A stretch of DNA of 64,000 nucleotides from assembly GCF_002863005.1 (NCBI RefSeq), contig NZ_PKDG01000049.1, positions 148,462 to 212,461 on the forward strand, in the 5' to 3' direction. The first letter of the stretch is position 1; each line of letters begins with the position of its first letter. A program made the translations under genes and the position numbers. This stretch comes from Pseudoxanthomonas sp. (GTDB taxonomy: Bacteria; Pseudomonadota; Gammaproteobacteria; Xanthomonadales; Xanthomonadaceae). Below the pieces are notes generated by a model. It was not told the origin of the DNA and searched no databases. It saw only the letters and a list, made by a program, of their open reading frames with translations. Positions 50,911 through 59,546 of the stretch are shown here, one piece after another.

Positions 50911-51051
50911 CCTCGCCCCGCTTGCGGGGAGCAGGTGTCGAAGGCGGGTGAGGGGCGAGCGGAGCGGCAATGCGCAAGTGAAGGGGCCAGATACTGCGCT
51001 CGCCCCTCATCCGCCCTCCGGGCACCTTCTCCCCGCCGAGCATGGAGAAGG
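50911..51051. repeat. CCTTCTCCCCG-family palindromic repeat (copy 2)
   Basis: This copy has CCTCGCCCCGCTTGCGGGG at the left and CGCCCTCCGGGCACCTTCTC at the right, with the inner spacer different from copy 1. It fills the gap between cysteine dioxygenase and the MetX-family gene, ending 12 bp before the stop of the latter. Confidence 0.8.
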
Positions 51052-51062
51052 AGCAGCAGGGC

Positions 51063-52175
51063 TCAGACGCCTGCCAGGAAATCCCGTATGGCCGGCCCGA
51101 ACCGCTCGAAATCCACCAGGAATGCATCGTGCCCCTGCGGCGATTCCAGCGGCAGGAAGTCCGCCTGTGCCCCACCGGCAGCCAGTCCCTCGGCGATCTG
51201 CTGCTGCTGTTGCAGCGGGAACAGGATGTCGGTGGTGGCCCCGATCGCCAGGGCGCGCTGCACCCGGATCCTCGCCAGCCCCTTCTCGACGTCGCCTCCG
51301 GCATATTCCGCCAGGTCGAACCAGTCCATCGACCGGCTGAGATAGAGATAGCAATTGGGATCGAAGCGGCGCACGAAGCGTCGCGCGTGGCCTTCCAGGT
51401 AGCTCTCCACCTGGAATTCCAGCCCGAACGGTTCCTCATCCGGACGATCCGACTCCAGCCGCACGCGACCGAAGCGGCCATCCCACTCCAGCGCCGAACG
51501 GTAGGTGATGACCCCCAGCTTGCGCGCCATGCGCATGCCGGATTCCGGATACGACGCATCGTCGTACTGGCCACCGTTCCAGTTCGGGTCCAGGCGGATC
51601 GCCTCGCGCTGCAGCGAGCGGATCGCGATGGAGAACGGGAGCGCCTGCGCACTGCCCGAGATGTTGATGTGCGTGCGCGCGGCGCCCGGATGCAGCAGCA
51701 GATAGGCCAGCGCCGTCATCCCGCCCATCGAGTTGCCGATGATGCAGGCCAGCTGCTCGATGCCCAGCCCGCGCACCACGTCGAACGCCGCGTGGGCGCC
51801 GTCTTCCACCGACAGCTCGGGGAAATCGAGGCGGTACAGCGTGCCGGTACTTGGATTGACCGATGCCGTACCCGTCGAACCCTTGCAGCTGCCGAGCGAA
51901 TTCACGCACACCACGAACCAGCGGTCGGTATCGATCGGCTTGCCCGGCCCCAGCATCGCCTCCCACCATCCCTCGGCCTCGTTGCCGGCATTGCGCGCGG
52001 CATGCGCGTCCGGCGACAGCCCGGTGACGATCAGCACCGCGTTGTCGCGCCGTTGGTTCAACGTGCCCCACGTCTCGTACGCCATTCGTGCACCATGCAG
52101 CGCACCACCGCGCTTCATGCGGAACGGCGAGGGCAGAGAATGGAAGCGGGTGCCGGGGGGGATGAATTCGGTCAT
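51063..52175 (-). CDS. MetX-family serine O-succinyltransferase (or homoserine O-acyltransferase)
   Basis: This 370-residue alpha/beta hydrolase has the motif GNSMGGM with nucleophile Ser149, a GSCKGSTG loop, and a C-terminal Asp/His pair in ATTDILFP and PQGHDAFL. MetX proteins acylate homoserine for methionine synthesis. In Xanthomonas and Lysobacter relatives the homologue was reassigned as a serine O-succinyltransferase feeding cysteine synthesis, and this sequence resembles those (GSCKGSTG, ALPFSIAIRSLQREAIR). No metYZ gene is adjacent. Specificity is inferred from similarity to that subgroup. Confidence 0.75.
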   Translation of the reverse strand: MTEFIPPGTRFHSLPSPFRMKRGGALHGARMAYETWGTLNQRRDNAVLIVTGLSPDAHAARNAGNEAEGWWEAMLGPGKPIDTDRWFVVCVNSLGSCKGSTGTASVNPSTGTLYRLDFPELSVEDGAHAAFDVVRGLGIEQLACIIGNSMGGMTALAYLLLHPGAARTHINISGSAQALPFSIAIRSLQREAIRLDPNWNGGQYDDASYPESGMRMARKLGVITYRSALEWDGRFGRVRLESDRPDEEPFGLEFQVESYLEGHARRFVRRFDPNCYLYLSRSMDWFDLAEYAGGDVEKGLARIRVQRALAIGATTDILFPLQQQQQIAEGLAAGGAQADFLPLESPQGHDAFLVDFERFGPAIRDFLAGV

Positions 52176-52255
52176 CGCGGGAGTTTAGGCAATGCGGCGT
52201 GGCGATGCCATTTCACGAGGGCGCCGTGGTTCGTCGCTGCGAGGCGTTTTTCTTT

Positions 52256-52398
52256 CCCTCGCCCTGCAAAGCGGGGAGAGGGTGCCGAAGGCGAGTGAGG
52301 CGCGAACGGAGTGGAGACCATTCGGCGCACGCAGAAATACCGCGCGCTGCCCCTCATCCGCCCTCCGGGCACCTTCTCCCCGCTGCGCAGGGAGAAGG
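52256..52398. repeat. CCTTCTCCCCG-family palindromic repeat (copy 3)
   Basis: The copy runs from CCCTCGCCCTGCAAAGCGGG to GCTGCGCAGGGAGAAGG with GGTGCCGAAGGCGAGTGAG and CCTCATCCGCCCTCCGGGCA inside. It occupies the gap between the MetX-family gene start and the ccmI stop, so it may insulate the two operons. Confidence 0.8.
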
Positions 52399-52425
52399 AA
52401 AGGCAGCGCTGCGGTGCGCTGATGC

Positions 52426-53439
52426 CTACGGCACCACGCGATCGATCGTCAGTGTGTAGCGGCTGCCGGCCTTGACGTCGGCGGTGATGGCGGTCGCTTC
52501 GAGATCGCCGGGCTGCGCGGCGGGGCCGTTGCCCTTGGCGATGCGGGCGACCAGTTGCACCTGCGGGAGCTGCGACAGCTTCAGCGTCGGCATCGGGCTG
52601 TCGCCATCGCCGAGCGGCACGGTGAGCGGAAAGTCGGATACCGGCAGGCGCCGGGCCGCGACCGGCATCGGCGGGCCACCCACCTGGCGGGCGAAGACGA
52701 ACAGTGTGTCGCCGGGAGCGAGCTTGTCCTTCAGGGCAGGCGCCAGGTCGACGGTCACCGTGAGCAGCGCCGGCGCGCTGTCGGCGGCGGGCCCGGCGTC
52801 GGCCAGCGGGGGCAGGCCGGCTGCCGCGCGGGCTTCGTTGATCTGCGTGCGCAGGGTGGCGGCGGTGTTCGGGTCCACCTTGGCCAGCAGCGGCTCCCAG
52901 GTCTTGGCCGCGTCCGCGTGCTTGCCCTCCTGCCGCTGCGCCAGTCCCACGAACCACAGCGCGCGCTGGTGATCGGGATTGATCGCCAGCGCCTTGTCGA
53001 GCAGCGCGATCGCCTGCGCATCGAGCTTGCGGTCGGCATTGTTGAACAGGCGCGCCTGCGCCGCTTCGACCAGCAGGTCGGCATCGGTGGGCAACAGCTG
53101 CACCGCGCGCTCGAACGCCTTCTGTGCGTCGTCGTAACGCTGGAGGGCCGCGTAGGACTTGCCAAGCAGGCGCCAGCCTTCGGGCTCGTTCGGCTGCTTC
53201 TTCAGTTCGGCCTCCAGTTGCGCGACCGCCTCGTCCAGCGTGGCGGGCATTACGGAGGATGCCGCTTCGGGTTCGAGTGCCGCCGGCGTGCCGACCACGC
53301 GGTACAGCGCGAACGTGGCGATGCCCAGCGTGGCGACGCCGGCCAGCACCAGCCCGCGCGCATCGCGCCACAACGGCCACAGTACGGCCAGCAGCACGCC
53401 CAGCGACAGCACAATGGCGAGGATCACGAACGGGGTCAT
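52426..53439 (-). CDS. ccmI: Cytochrome c maturation protein CcmI (TPR)
   Basis: This 337-residue protein has two N-terminal membrane helices (ILAIVLSLGVLLAVLWPLW, LVLAGVATLGIATFALY) and TPR-like repeats at about 80-190 (EGWRLLGKSYAALQRYDDA, ADLLVEAAQARLF, RALWFVGLAQRQEGKHADA). A C-terminal beta domain follows (FPLTVPLGDGDSPMPTLKL). CcmI holds apocytochrome c for haem ligation with CcmF and CcmH. The start codon shares one base with the ccmH stop (TGATG). It is the last gene of the ccm operon. Confidence 0.9.
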   Translation of the reverse strand: MTPFVILAIVLSLGVLLAVLWPLWRDARGLVLAGVATLGIATFALYRVVGTPAALEPEAASSVMPATLDEAVAQLEAELKKQPNEPEGWRLLGKSYAALQRYDDAQKAFERAVQLLPTDADLLVEAAQARLFNNADRKLDAQAIALLDKALAINPDHQRALWFVGLAQRQEGKHADAAKTWEPLLAKVDPNTAATLRTQINEARAAAGLPPLADAGPAADSAPALLTVTVDLAPALKDKLAPGDTLFVFARQVGGPPMPVAARRLPVSDFPLTVPLGDGDSPMPTLKLSQLPQVQLVARIAKGNGPAAQPGDLEATAITADVKAGSRYTLTIDRVVP

Positions 53440-53966
53440 CACCACTCCTGGTCGGTGTCGTCGATGGCGGGCGCTGGCTGCTTCGCGCGCCGGGCGACGA
53501 TGCGGGCGACCCAGAAACCGCCGGCGAGCAGCAGGAGCAGCGGCCCGAACCAGAGGATGTAGGTGCCGGGCGCGACGTCGGGCTTGTACAGCACGAACTC
53601 GCCATAGCGGTCGACCAGGAACTGCTTCACCTGCGCGTCGTCCTTGCCCTGCCGCATCAGGTCCAGCACTTCGCGGCGCAGGTCGTGCGCGATCTGCGCG
53701 TTGGAGTCGGCCAGCGACTGGTTCTGGCACATCACGCAGCGCAGTTCGGCGGTCAGCTTGTGGAAGCGGACTTCCTCGGCATCATCGCGGAACTGCAGCG
53801 GCGTGGGATCGCTGGCCTGCGCGAAGGCAGTGAAACTGTAGACGGCCAGGCACAGGGCGAGCACCCACCGTAGAGCCGAGCTTGCTCGGCTGCTCTTCGT
53901 TGCGGCATCGCGCAGCCGAGCAAGCTCGACTCTACGAGGGAGCCTTGATGTCGGGAATGCGGTCAT
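53439..53966 (-). CDS. ccmH: Cytochrome c maturation thiol reductase CcmH
   Basis: This 175-residue protein carries the thioredox motif RCVMC (Cys77, Cys80) in LTAELRCVMCQNQSLADSNA and a C-terminal membrane helix (LWFGPLLLLLAGGFWVARI). It reduces the CXXCH thiols of apocytochrome c. The start overlaps the dsbE stop (ATGA). Residues about 11-33 are encoded by a palindromic repeat (53870-53935), which places a basic 23-residue insert between the start and the hydrophobic core WVLALCLAVYSFTAFAQ. A later start within the repeat is possible but has no better signal. Confidence 0.85.
   Translation of the reverse strand: MTAFPTSRLPRRVELARLRDAATKSSRASSALRWVLALCLAVYSFTAFAQASDPTPLQFRDDAEEVRFHKLTAELRCVMCQNQSLADSNAQIAHDLRREVLDLMRQGKDDAQVKQFLVDRYGEFVLYKPDVAPGTYILWFGPLLLLLAGGFWVARIVARRAKQPAPAIDDTDQEW
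53870..53935. repeat. SMAG-like palindromic repeat within ccmH
   Basis: The arms GTAGAGCCGAGCTTGCTCGG (plus C) and its inverse partner with one mismatch are separated by 24 bases. The 66-bp unit has a length divisible by three and keeps the ccmH frame open. The pattern resembles Stenotrophomonas SMAG palindromes; it differs from the other repeat families in this window. Confidence 0.85.
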
Positions 53967-54559
53967 CGGCCGGCTTCGATCTTTTCCAGAGCGGGAATCA
54001 GCTGGTTGTCGATGATGGCCTGGTCGATGGCGCCGACATGCTTCCAGCGGATCACGCCCTGGCCGTCGACCAGGAAGGTTTCCGGCGCACCGTAGATGCC
54101 CCAGTCGATTGCGGTGCGGCCTTCGAGGTCGGCGACGACCATCATGTACGGGTTGCCGAACTGGTCCAGCCAGCGCAGGGCGTCCTCGCGTTCGTCCTTG
54201 AGGTTGTAGCCGATGAAGCGCACGCGCTTGGTCAGTGCGAACTTGGTGAGGATGGGATGCTCGACGCGGCATTCCGGGCACCAGCTGCCCCACACGTTCA
54301 TCACGTAGGGCTGGCCGGCGAGGTCGGCGTTGGTGACGCGCTTGGCGGGGTCGTGCAGCAGCGGCAGGTCGAAGGCGGGCGCCGGCTTGCCGATCAGCGG
54401 GGAGGGCAACGCATCGCGCCCGGCGCGGTCCGACTGCTTCACGCCGTAGTACAGCAGGCCCATCAGGCCGACGAAGAACAGGCCGATGATGACCAGCGCG
54501 AACGTCAGCGCACCGCGCGAGCGCGGCGGCGACGGTGGGAGTTCGGATGCGTTGTTCAT
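53963..54559 (-). CDS. dsbE: Thiol:disulfide interchange protein DsbE/CcmG
   Basis: This 198-residue thioredoxin-fold protein has an N-terminal membrane anchor (ALTFALVIIGLFFVGLMGLLYYG) and the active site W93-CPEC (Cys94, Cys97). YGAPETFLVDGQGVIRWKHVG is typical of CcmG. It passes electrons to CcmH and apocytochrome c in the periplasm. It starts inside the ccmF stop (ATGA) and overlaps the ccmH start. Confidence 0.93.
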   Translation of the reverse strand: MNNASELPPSPPRSRGALTFALVIIGLFFVGLMGLLYYGVKQSDRAGRDALPSPLIGKPAPAFDLPLLHDPAKRVTNADLAGQPYVMNVWGSWCPECRVEHPILTKFALTKRVRFIGYNLKDEREDALRWLDQFGNPYMMVVADLEGRTAIDWGIYGAPETFLVDGQGVIRWKHVGAIDQAIIDNQLIPALEKIEAGR

Positions 54560-56496
54560 GCGGGACGCGCCTCTTGTTTCTTGTGGTTCCGGAACCGGCG
54601 ATCGGCGGCGGTGACGAAGCCGCCCAGCGCCATCAGCGCGGCGCCGAGCCAGATCCAGCGGACGAAGGGTTTGATGTGCACGCGCAGCGCCCACGCGTCG
54701 TTGCCCAGTGGTTCCCCGATGGCGACGTAGACATCGCCCAGTACGCCGGGCTTGATGCCGGCTTCGGTCATCACCTGGCCACCGCTGGCGTAGGCACGCT
54801 TCTCCGGATGCAGCAATACCACCGGCTGGCCGTCGCGCAGTACCTGCACGTGGCCGCGGTCGGACAGATAGTTGGGCCCCCGGGTTTCATCGACGCCCTG
54901 GAAATGGAAACCCCAGCGGCCGACCTCGACCGTCTGGCCCGGCTTCACCGCCAGTTCGCGCTGCACGTTCAGGCCTTCGACCAGCAGCGCGCCGACCAGG
55001 AACACGGCGATGCCGGTGTGCGCGAGTGTCATGCCGAGCATCTCGGGCGTGACGCGGCCGTTCGCGCGCAGGCGCTGCCACAGGAAGCGCAGCGTGCCCA
55101 GGCCGACCCACGCTGCGCCGAGGATGCCGGCGGCCACCTTCAGCTTGCCCTGCGGCGCCATGACGTAAGCGATGGCGGCCAGCACCAGGGCCAGGCCGGC
55201 CCACGGCAGCAGCATCGCCGCCAGTTTGCGCGGGTTTTCGCGTTGCCACTTGGCGAGCGGGCCGAACGGCACCAGCGCCACCAGTGGCGCCATCAGCACG
55301 ATGAACAGCAGGCTGAAGTACGGCGGGCCGACCGAGATCTTGCCGAGGTCCAGTGCATCGGCGATCAGCGGGTACAGCGTGCCCAGCAGCACCATCGCGC
55401 AGGCGGCGGTCAGCAGCAGGTTGTTGGCCAGCAGCAACGTCTCGCGGGAGCTGGCGGCGAAGTACGACTTCTCCGAGGCGTCGTCGGCCAGCTGCGGCGC
55501 GCGCAGCGCGTACAGCAGCAGCGAGCTGCCGATGACGATGCCGAGGAAGATCAGGATGAACACGCCGCGCGTGGGATCGGCGGCGAACGCATGCACGCTG
55601 GTGATCACGCCCGAGCGCACCAGGAACGTGCCCAGCAGCGACAGCGAGAAGGCGGCAATGGCCAGCAATAGTGTCCAGCCGCGGAACGCGCCCCGCTTCT
55701 CCGTGACCGCCTGCGAATGGATCAGCGCCGCGCCGACCAGCCACGGCATGAAGCTGGCGTTCTCGACCGGGTCCCAGAACCACCAGCCGCCCCAGCCCAG
55801 TTCGTAGTACGCCCACCAGCTGCCCAGCGCGATGCCCAACGTCAGGAAGCCCCAGGCCACGTTCGTCCACGGCCGGGTCCAGCGCAGCCAGCGCGCATCC
55901 ACGCGGCCATCGAGCAGCGCGGCGATGGCGAACGCGAACGGCACCACGAAGCCGACGTAGCCCACGTACAGCAGCGGCGGATGGATGATCATCCCCGGGT
56001 CCTGCAGCAGCGGGTTGAGGTCGCGCCCCTCGCCCGGCGAGGGCAGCAGGCGCACGAAGGGATTCGAGGTGAAGATGAGGAAGGCGAGGAAACCGATGGC
56101 GACCACGCCCATCACCCCCAGCACGCGCGCCATCACCACCGGCGGCAGGCCACGCGAGAACAGGGCCACGGCACCGGTCCACAACGCCAGCACCAGCGCC
56201 CACAGCAGCAGCGAGCCTTCGTGCGAGCCCCACACGGCGGTATAGCGGTAAACCATCGGCAGCAGCGAGTTGGAATTGTCGGCCACGTACTTGACCGAGA
56301 AGTCCTGCTTCACGAATGCCACCGTCAGCGCGATGAAGGCCAGCATCACCAGCCACAACTGCGCGTAGGCGGCGGGGCGTGCGATGTCCATCCACGCGGC
56401 CTTGTTGCGCTGCGCACCGGCGAGCGGCAGCACCGACTGCAGGATGGCGACCAGCAGCGCCAGGATCAGCGCGATTTGTCCGATTTCAGGAAGCAT
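54556..56496 (-). CDS. ccmF: Haem lyase CcmF
   Basis: This 646-residue membrane protein has about 15 helices and the WWD haem-handling motif WGGWWFWDPVENASFMPWL. Conserved histidines occur in GSHEGSLLLW, IIHPPLLYVGYVG and LIHSQAVTEKRG. It forms the cytochrome c haem ligation complex with CcmH and CcmI. The ATG at 56496 is used because it begins the first helix (MLPEIGQIALILALL). It is preceded by a palindromic repeat between ccmE and ccmF. Confidence 0.94.
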   Translation of the reverse strand: MLPEIGQIALILALLVAILQSVLPLAGAQRNKAAWMDIARPAAYAQLWLVMLAFIALTVAFVKQDFSVKYVADNSNSLLPMVYRYTAVWGSHEGSLLLWALVLALWTGAVALFSRGLPPVVMARVLGVMGVVAIGFLAFLIFTSNPFVRLLPSPGEGRDLNPLLQDPGMIIHPPLLYVGYVGFVVPFAFAIAALLDGRVDARWLRWTRPWTNVAWGFLTLGIALGSWWAYYELGWGGWWFWDPVENASFMPWLVGAALIHSQAVTEKRGAFRGWTLLLAIAAFSLSLLGTFLVRSGVITSVHAFAADPTRGVFILIFLGIVIGSSLLLYALRAPQLADDASEKSYFAASSRETLLLANNLLLTAACAMVLLGTLYPLIADALDLGKISVGPPYFSLLFIVLMAPLVALVPFGPLAKWQRENPRKLAAMLLPWAGLALVLAAIAYVMAPQGKLKVAAGILGAAWVGLGTLRFLWQRLRANGRVTPEMLGMTLAHTGIAVFLVGALLVEGLNVQRELAVKPGQTVEVGRWGFHFQGVDETRGPNYLSDRGHVQVLRDGQPVVLLHPEKRAYASGGQVMTEAGIKPGVLGDVYVAIGEPLGNDAWALRVHIKPFVRWIWLGAALMALGGFVTAADRRFRNHKKQEARPA

Positions 56497-56507
56497 GCGT
56501 ATTCCAT

Positions 56508-56690
56508 CCCCTCTCCCTGCGCAGCGGGGAGAGGGTGCCGAAGGCGGGTGAGGGGCGAGCGGAGTGGTGGAGTTCCGAACACTCCGCGTACATCCGGATG
56601 CGCGAACTGGACGTCTGACGGTGGCGCCCGAAAGCAAAAGCGCCCCTCATCCGCCCTTCGGGCACCTTCTCCCCGCGCGCGGGGAGAAGG
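56508..56690. repeat. CCTTCTCCCCG-family palindromic repeat (copy 4) between ccmE and ccmF
   Basis: The left part is CCCCTCTCCCTGCGCAGCGG with GGTGCCGAAGGCGGGTGAGG; the right part is CCTCATCCGCCCTTCGGGCA with CTCCCCGCGCGCGGGGAGAA. It is longer than other copies (183 bp) because of a different centre. It lies within the ccm operon and may reduce transcription into ccmF or stabilise the ccmA-E segment. Confidence 0.8.
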
Positions 56691-56712
56691 CAATGGTCGG
56701 CGGACGCGAGGA

Positions 56713-57174
56713 TCAATTCGCCGACCCCGCAGGTGTCGCGGGCACGTCGTGCTTCTGGTGCGCCTTGCCCATCTTGTCGGCGACTTCCTTCGGCATGTAG
56801 GCCTCGTCGTGCTTGGCCAGCACGTCGGTGGCGATGAAGACGCCGTCCTGCATGGAGCCGGTCGCGACCACGGCCTGCCCCTCGCGGAACAGATCCGGCA
56901 GGATCTTGTCGTAGCGCACCGTCAGCTGGGCGTCGCCGTCGGTGACGGCGAACTGCGAGACCAACGAGCCGGGTTCGCGCTTGAACGATCCTTTCTCCAC
57001 CATGCCGCCCAGGCGGAACCGGGATTCGCCGGCTTCACCGCGCAGCACTTCGGCGGGCGTGTAGAGGTAAGCCACGTTGCGCTGCAGGGCCATCGCGATC
57101 AGCGCGGTGGCGATGCCGGCCACCACGACGGCGAGCAGCACGAACAGCAGGCGACGGCGTCGGACGGGATTCAT
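56713..57174 (-). CDS. ccmE: Haem chaperone CcmE
   Basis: This 153-residue protein has an N-terminal anchor ([21 protein letters not shown]) and an OB-fold domain ([33 protein letters not shown]). The haem-binding His is His122 in [10 protein letters not shown], with Tyr126 nearby. CcmE carries haem covalently from CcmC to CcmF. Its start lies three bases after the ccmD stop. Confidence 0.94.
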   Translation of the reverse strand: MNPVRRRRLLFVLLAVVVAGIATALIAMALQRNVAYLYTPAEVLRGEAGESRFRLGGMVEKGSFKREPGSLVSQFAVTDGDAQLTVRYDKILPDLFREGQAVVATGSMQDGVFIATDVLAKHDEAYMPKEVADKMGKAHQKHDVPATPAGSAN

Positions 57175-57177
57175 CGG

Positions 57178-57345
57178 TCAGCGTTCCAGGTCGGCGGGGG
57201 CGGCGCCGCGGCGGGCATCGCGCGCCACGCGTTGGCGGGCGGCGCGCAGTTCACGGCGCACCTGCAGGCGTGGGGCGAGGAAGTCCCAGCCCAGCACGAC
57301 GGCGAAGACGGCGTAAGCGCCGATGACGTATTCGAGGTAGCTCAC
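57178..57345 (-). CDS. ccmD: Haem exporter component CcmD
   Basis: This short 55-residue protein starts with GTG at 57345, which overlaps the ccmC stop (GTGA). It reads SYLEYVIGAYAVFAVVLGWD (one membrane helix) followed by a basic amphipathic tail (RREL, RAARQRVARDARRG). This is the standard CcmD layout: a small membrane protein that helps release holo-CcmE from CcmABC. Position between ccmC and ccmE confirms the assignment. Confidence 0.88.
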   Translation of the reverse strand: MSYLEYVIGAYAVFAVVLGWDFLAPRLQVRRELRAARQRVARDARRGAAPADLER

Positions 57346-58100
57346 GGCGCGGCCCCCTTGGTGGCGGCGAGCTTAGCCACCCAGTCCTTGCCGGCCTCGC
57401 GGCGCAGGTTGTCGGCGCGCGCACGTGCCAGCAGCGAGCCGGCGAACCAGAACTTCGTCGCGATCACCATCAGCACCAGCGGCAGGATCATGCTGTCGTC
57501 CATGCTGGACTCGCCGAACACGCGGATGGTCTGGCCCTGATGCAGCGAGTTCCACCACACCACTGAGTAGCGGATCACCGGCAGGATCGCCACGCCGACG
57601 ATGGCCAGCAGGCCGGCCGCGCGCGCGGCGTTGCGGCGGTCGTCGATGGCGCCGTACAGGCCCATCACGCCGAGATAGAGGAACAGCAGGATCAGTTCGG
57701 TGGTCAGGCGCGGGTCCCAGTCCCACCACGTGCCCCACATCGGCTTGCCCCAGATGCTGCCGGTAGCCAGGGTGATGACGGTGAAGGCGGCACCGGTGGG
57801 CGCGCACGCCATCGCCAGGATCTCGCACAGCTTGATCCGCCAGATCAGTGCGATGGCCGCGTAGAACGCCATCAGGCCGAACACGAACATGCTCATCCAT
57901 GCGCTTGGCACGTGGATGTAGAGGATGCGGAAGCTGTCGCCCTGCTGGTAGTCGGCCGGCACCACGAACAGCGCCTGCCACAGGCCCACGCCCAGCAGCA
58001 CGATGGCGGCGAGGTAGCACCACGGCGTCCAGCGCGCGGCGAAGCGGTCGAAGGTGGGGGGCGAGCCGAGTTGGTGGAACCAGCGGACGAGAGGATTCAT
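57342..58100 (-). CDS. ccmC: Haem transport protein CcmC
   Basis: This 252-residue protein has six membrane helices and the WWD motif GTWWDWDPRLTTELIL, with histidines in LYIHVPSAW and WWNSLHQG that contact haem. CcmC attaches haem to CcmE. It lies 13 bp after ccmB and overlaps ccmD by four bases. Confidence 0.94.
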   Translation of the reverse strand: MNPLVRWFHQLGSPPTFDRFAARWTPWCYLAAIVLLGVGLWQALFVVPADYQQGDSFRILYIHVPSAWMSMFVFGLMAFYAAIALIWRIKLCEILAMACAPTGAAFTVITLATGSIWGKPMWGTWWDWDPRLTTELILLFLYLGVMGLYGAIDDRRNAARAAGLLAIVGVAILPVIRYSVVWWNSLHQGQTIRVFGESSMDDSMILPLVLMVIATKFWFAGSLLARARADNLRREAGKDWVAKLAATKGAAP

Positions 58101-58113
58101 GCAGCCACGTTCT

Positions 58114-58800
58114 TCAGGTCAGGGCGATGCGGATGGCCGCGGCGGCGGCCAGCGGCGCCAGCAACAGCGACAGCAGCAGGCCGGCGGCCAGCCAGAGGAG
58201 GGCGCCGGAGGCATCCAGCCCTTGCGCGTTGGCGGCCACGGCGCCCGCGCCGAACACCAGCACCGGCACGTACAGCGGCAGCGCCAGCAGGGCCACAAGG
58301 ATACCAGAGCGCCTCATGCCGACCGTCAGCGCCGCGACCACCGCACCCAGCAGGCTCAGCAGCGGCGTGCCCAGCGCGAGCGTGGCGAGCAGCATCGGCA
58401 GGTCGTTGCGCGGCAGGTGCAGCATCTCGCCCAGCAGCGGCGCGGCGAGCACCAGCGGCAGGGCGGTGGTGGCCCAGTGGGTCAATACGCGCACCAGCAC
58501 CAGCCAGGCCAGCGGCACGGGGGCGAGGATCCATTGTTCGAGCGAACCGTCCTCGGCATCGCCGCGGAACAGCGTGTCCAGCGACAGCAGGCCGGCCAGC
58601 AGCACGGCGACCCACAGCACCGCCGGCGCCACTTTCGACAACACCAGCGGCGCGGTTCCCAGGCCGAGGGCGAACAGCACCACCACCAGCAACGCGAACA
58701 GTGCCGGCTGCATCGCATCGCCCCGGCGGCGCCACAGCAGTTGCACGTCGCGCACGATCAGGGCGCGCGCGGTCTGCAGCAGGGAGGGCGCGGCGCTCAT
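58114..58800 (-). CDS. ccmB: Haem exporter ABC permease CcmB
   Basis: This 228-residue membrane protein has six helices (for example [22 protein letters not shown] and [17 protein letters not shown]) and the CcmB motifs [33 protein letters not shown] and [17 protein letters not shown]. It is the permease of CcmAB, which uses ATP for release of holo-CcmE. Its ATG overlaps the ccmA stop (ATGA). Confidence 0.92.
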   Translation of the reverse strand: MSAAPSLLQTARALIVRDVQLLWRRRGDAMQPALFALLVVVLFALGLGTAPLVLSKVAPAVLWVAVLLAGLLSLDTLFRGDAEDGSLEQWILAPVPLAWLVLVRVLTHWATTALPLVLAAPLLGEMLHLPRNDLPMLLATLALGTPLLSLLGAVVAALTVGMRRSGILVALLALPLYVPVLVFGAGAVAANAQGLDASGALLWLAAGLLLSLLLAPLAAAAAIRIALT

Positions 58801-59441
58801 GCCGGGCGCTCCATCACCAGCATCCGCGTTTGCACGGGGGGAGCGGCGTAGGCACCATGCGTGGTGACCAGCGCGGCACCCCCCTCGCGCAGGTGCGCGG
58901 AAATCATCCGGTTCACCAGGGTGATGCCCTCCAGGTCGAGATTGGCGTAGGGCTCGTCCAGCAGCCACAGCGGAGAGGGCGACAGCCACAGCCGTGCAAG
59001 CGAAAGCCGTTTCTTCTGGCCTGCGGACAGTTGGCGGGCGAACGCATCCTCGTAGCCGGCCAGGCCGACCATCGCCAGGGCGTTGCCCGGCATCTGGCGT
59101 GCACGGCGACCGTGCAGGCCGCAGAGGAAGTTGAGGTTTTCCAGCGTGTTCAGGTCGGCCTTCAGCGCGGGCAGGTGGCCGAGATAGGCCATCGCATGCG
59201 CGCGGCGCGATGGCCCGGCCGGTTGCCCGTCGATATCGATCTGCCCGGCATCGGCATGCAGCAGGCCGGCCAGCACCCGCAGCAGGGTGGTCTTGCCGAC
59301 CCCGTTGCCGCCCTGCACCAGCAGCGCCTCGCCCGCGTCCACGGCGAAATCCAGCGGCCCGAACACCGGCTCGTCGTTGCGCGAGAACGCCAGGGCACGG
59401 GCAGCCAGCAAGGGCGGGTGGCGGGAAGCGGCGTCGGTCAT
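58797..59441 (-). CDS. ccmA: Haem exporter ATP-binding protein CcmA
   Basis: This 214-residue ABC ATPase has Walker [12 protein letters not shown], signature [15 protein letters not shown], Walker [13 protein letters not shown] and H-loop VTTHG. It is the first gene of ccmABCDEFGHI. The ATG at 59441 is used because it begins close to the domain; an in-frame ATG at 59486 would add 15 residues. The ccm genes overlap or nearly touch except for the ccmE-ccmF repeat. Confidence 0.93.
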   Translation of the reverse strand: MTDAASRHPPLLAARALAFSRNDEPVFGPLDFAVDAGEALLVQGGNGVGKTTLLRVLAGLLHADAGQIDIDGQPAGPSRRAHAMAYLGHLPALKADLNTLENLNFLCGLHGRRARQMPGNALAMVGLAGYEDAFARQLSAGQKKRLSLARLWLSPSPLWLLDEPYANLDLEGITLVNRMISAHLREGGAALVTTHGAYAAPPVQTRMLVMERPA

Positions 59442-59546
59442 CGGATCGGGCGTTCCCGGGCGGGAGCGGGGTGTCCTGCGGATCAAACGCCCATTCTAAA
59501 CGGCCGGGCCGGTCCGGCCGCCTGCGACAGACGGTCGCGCCCCGCG

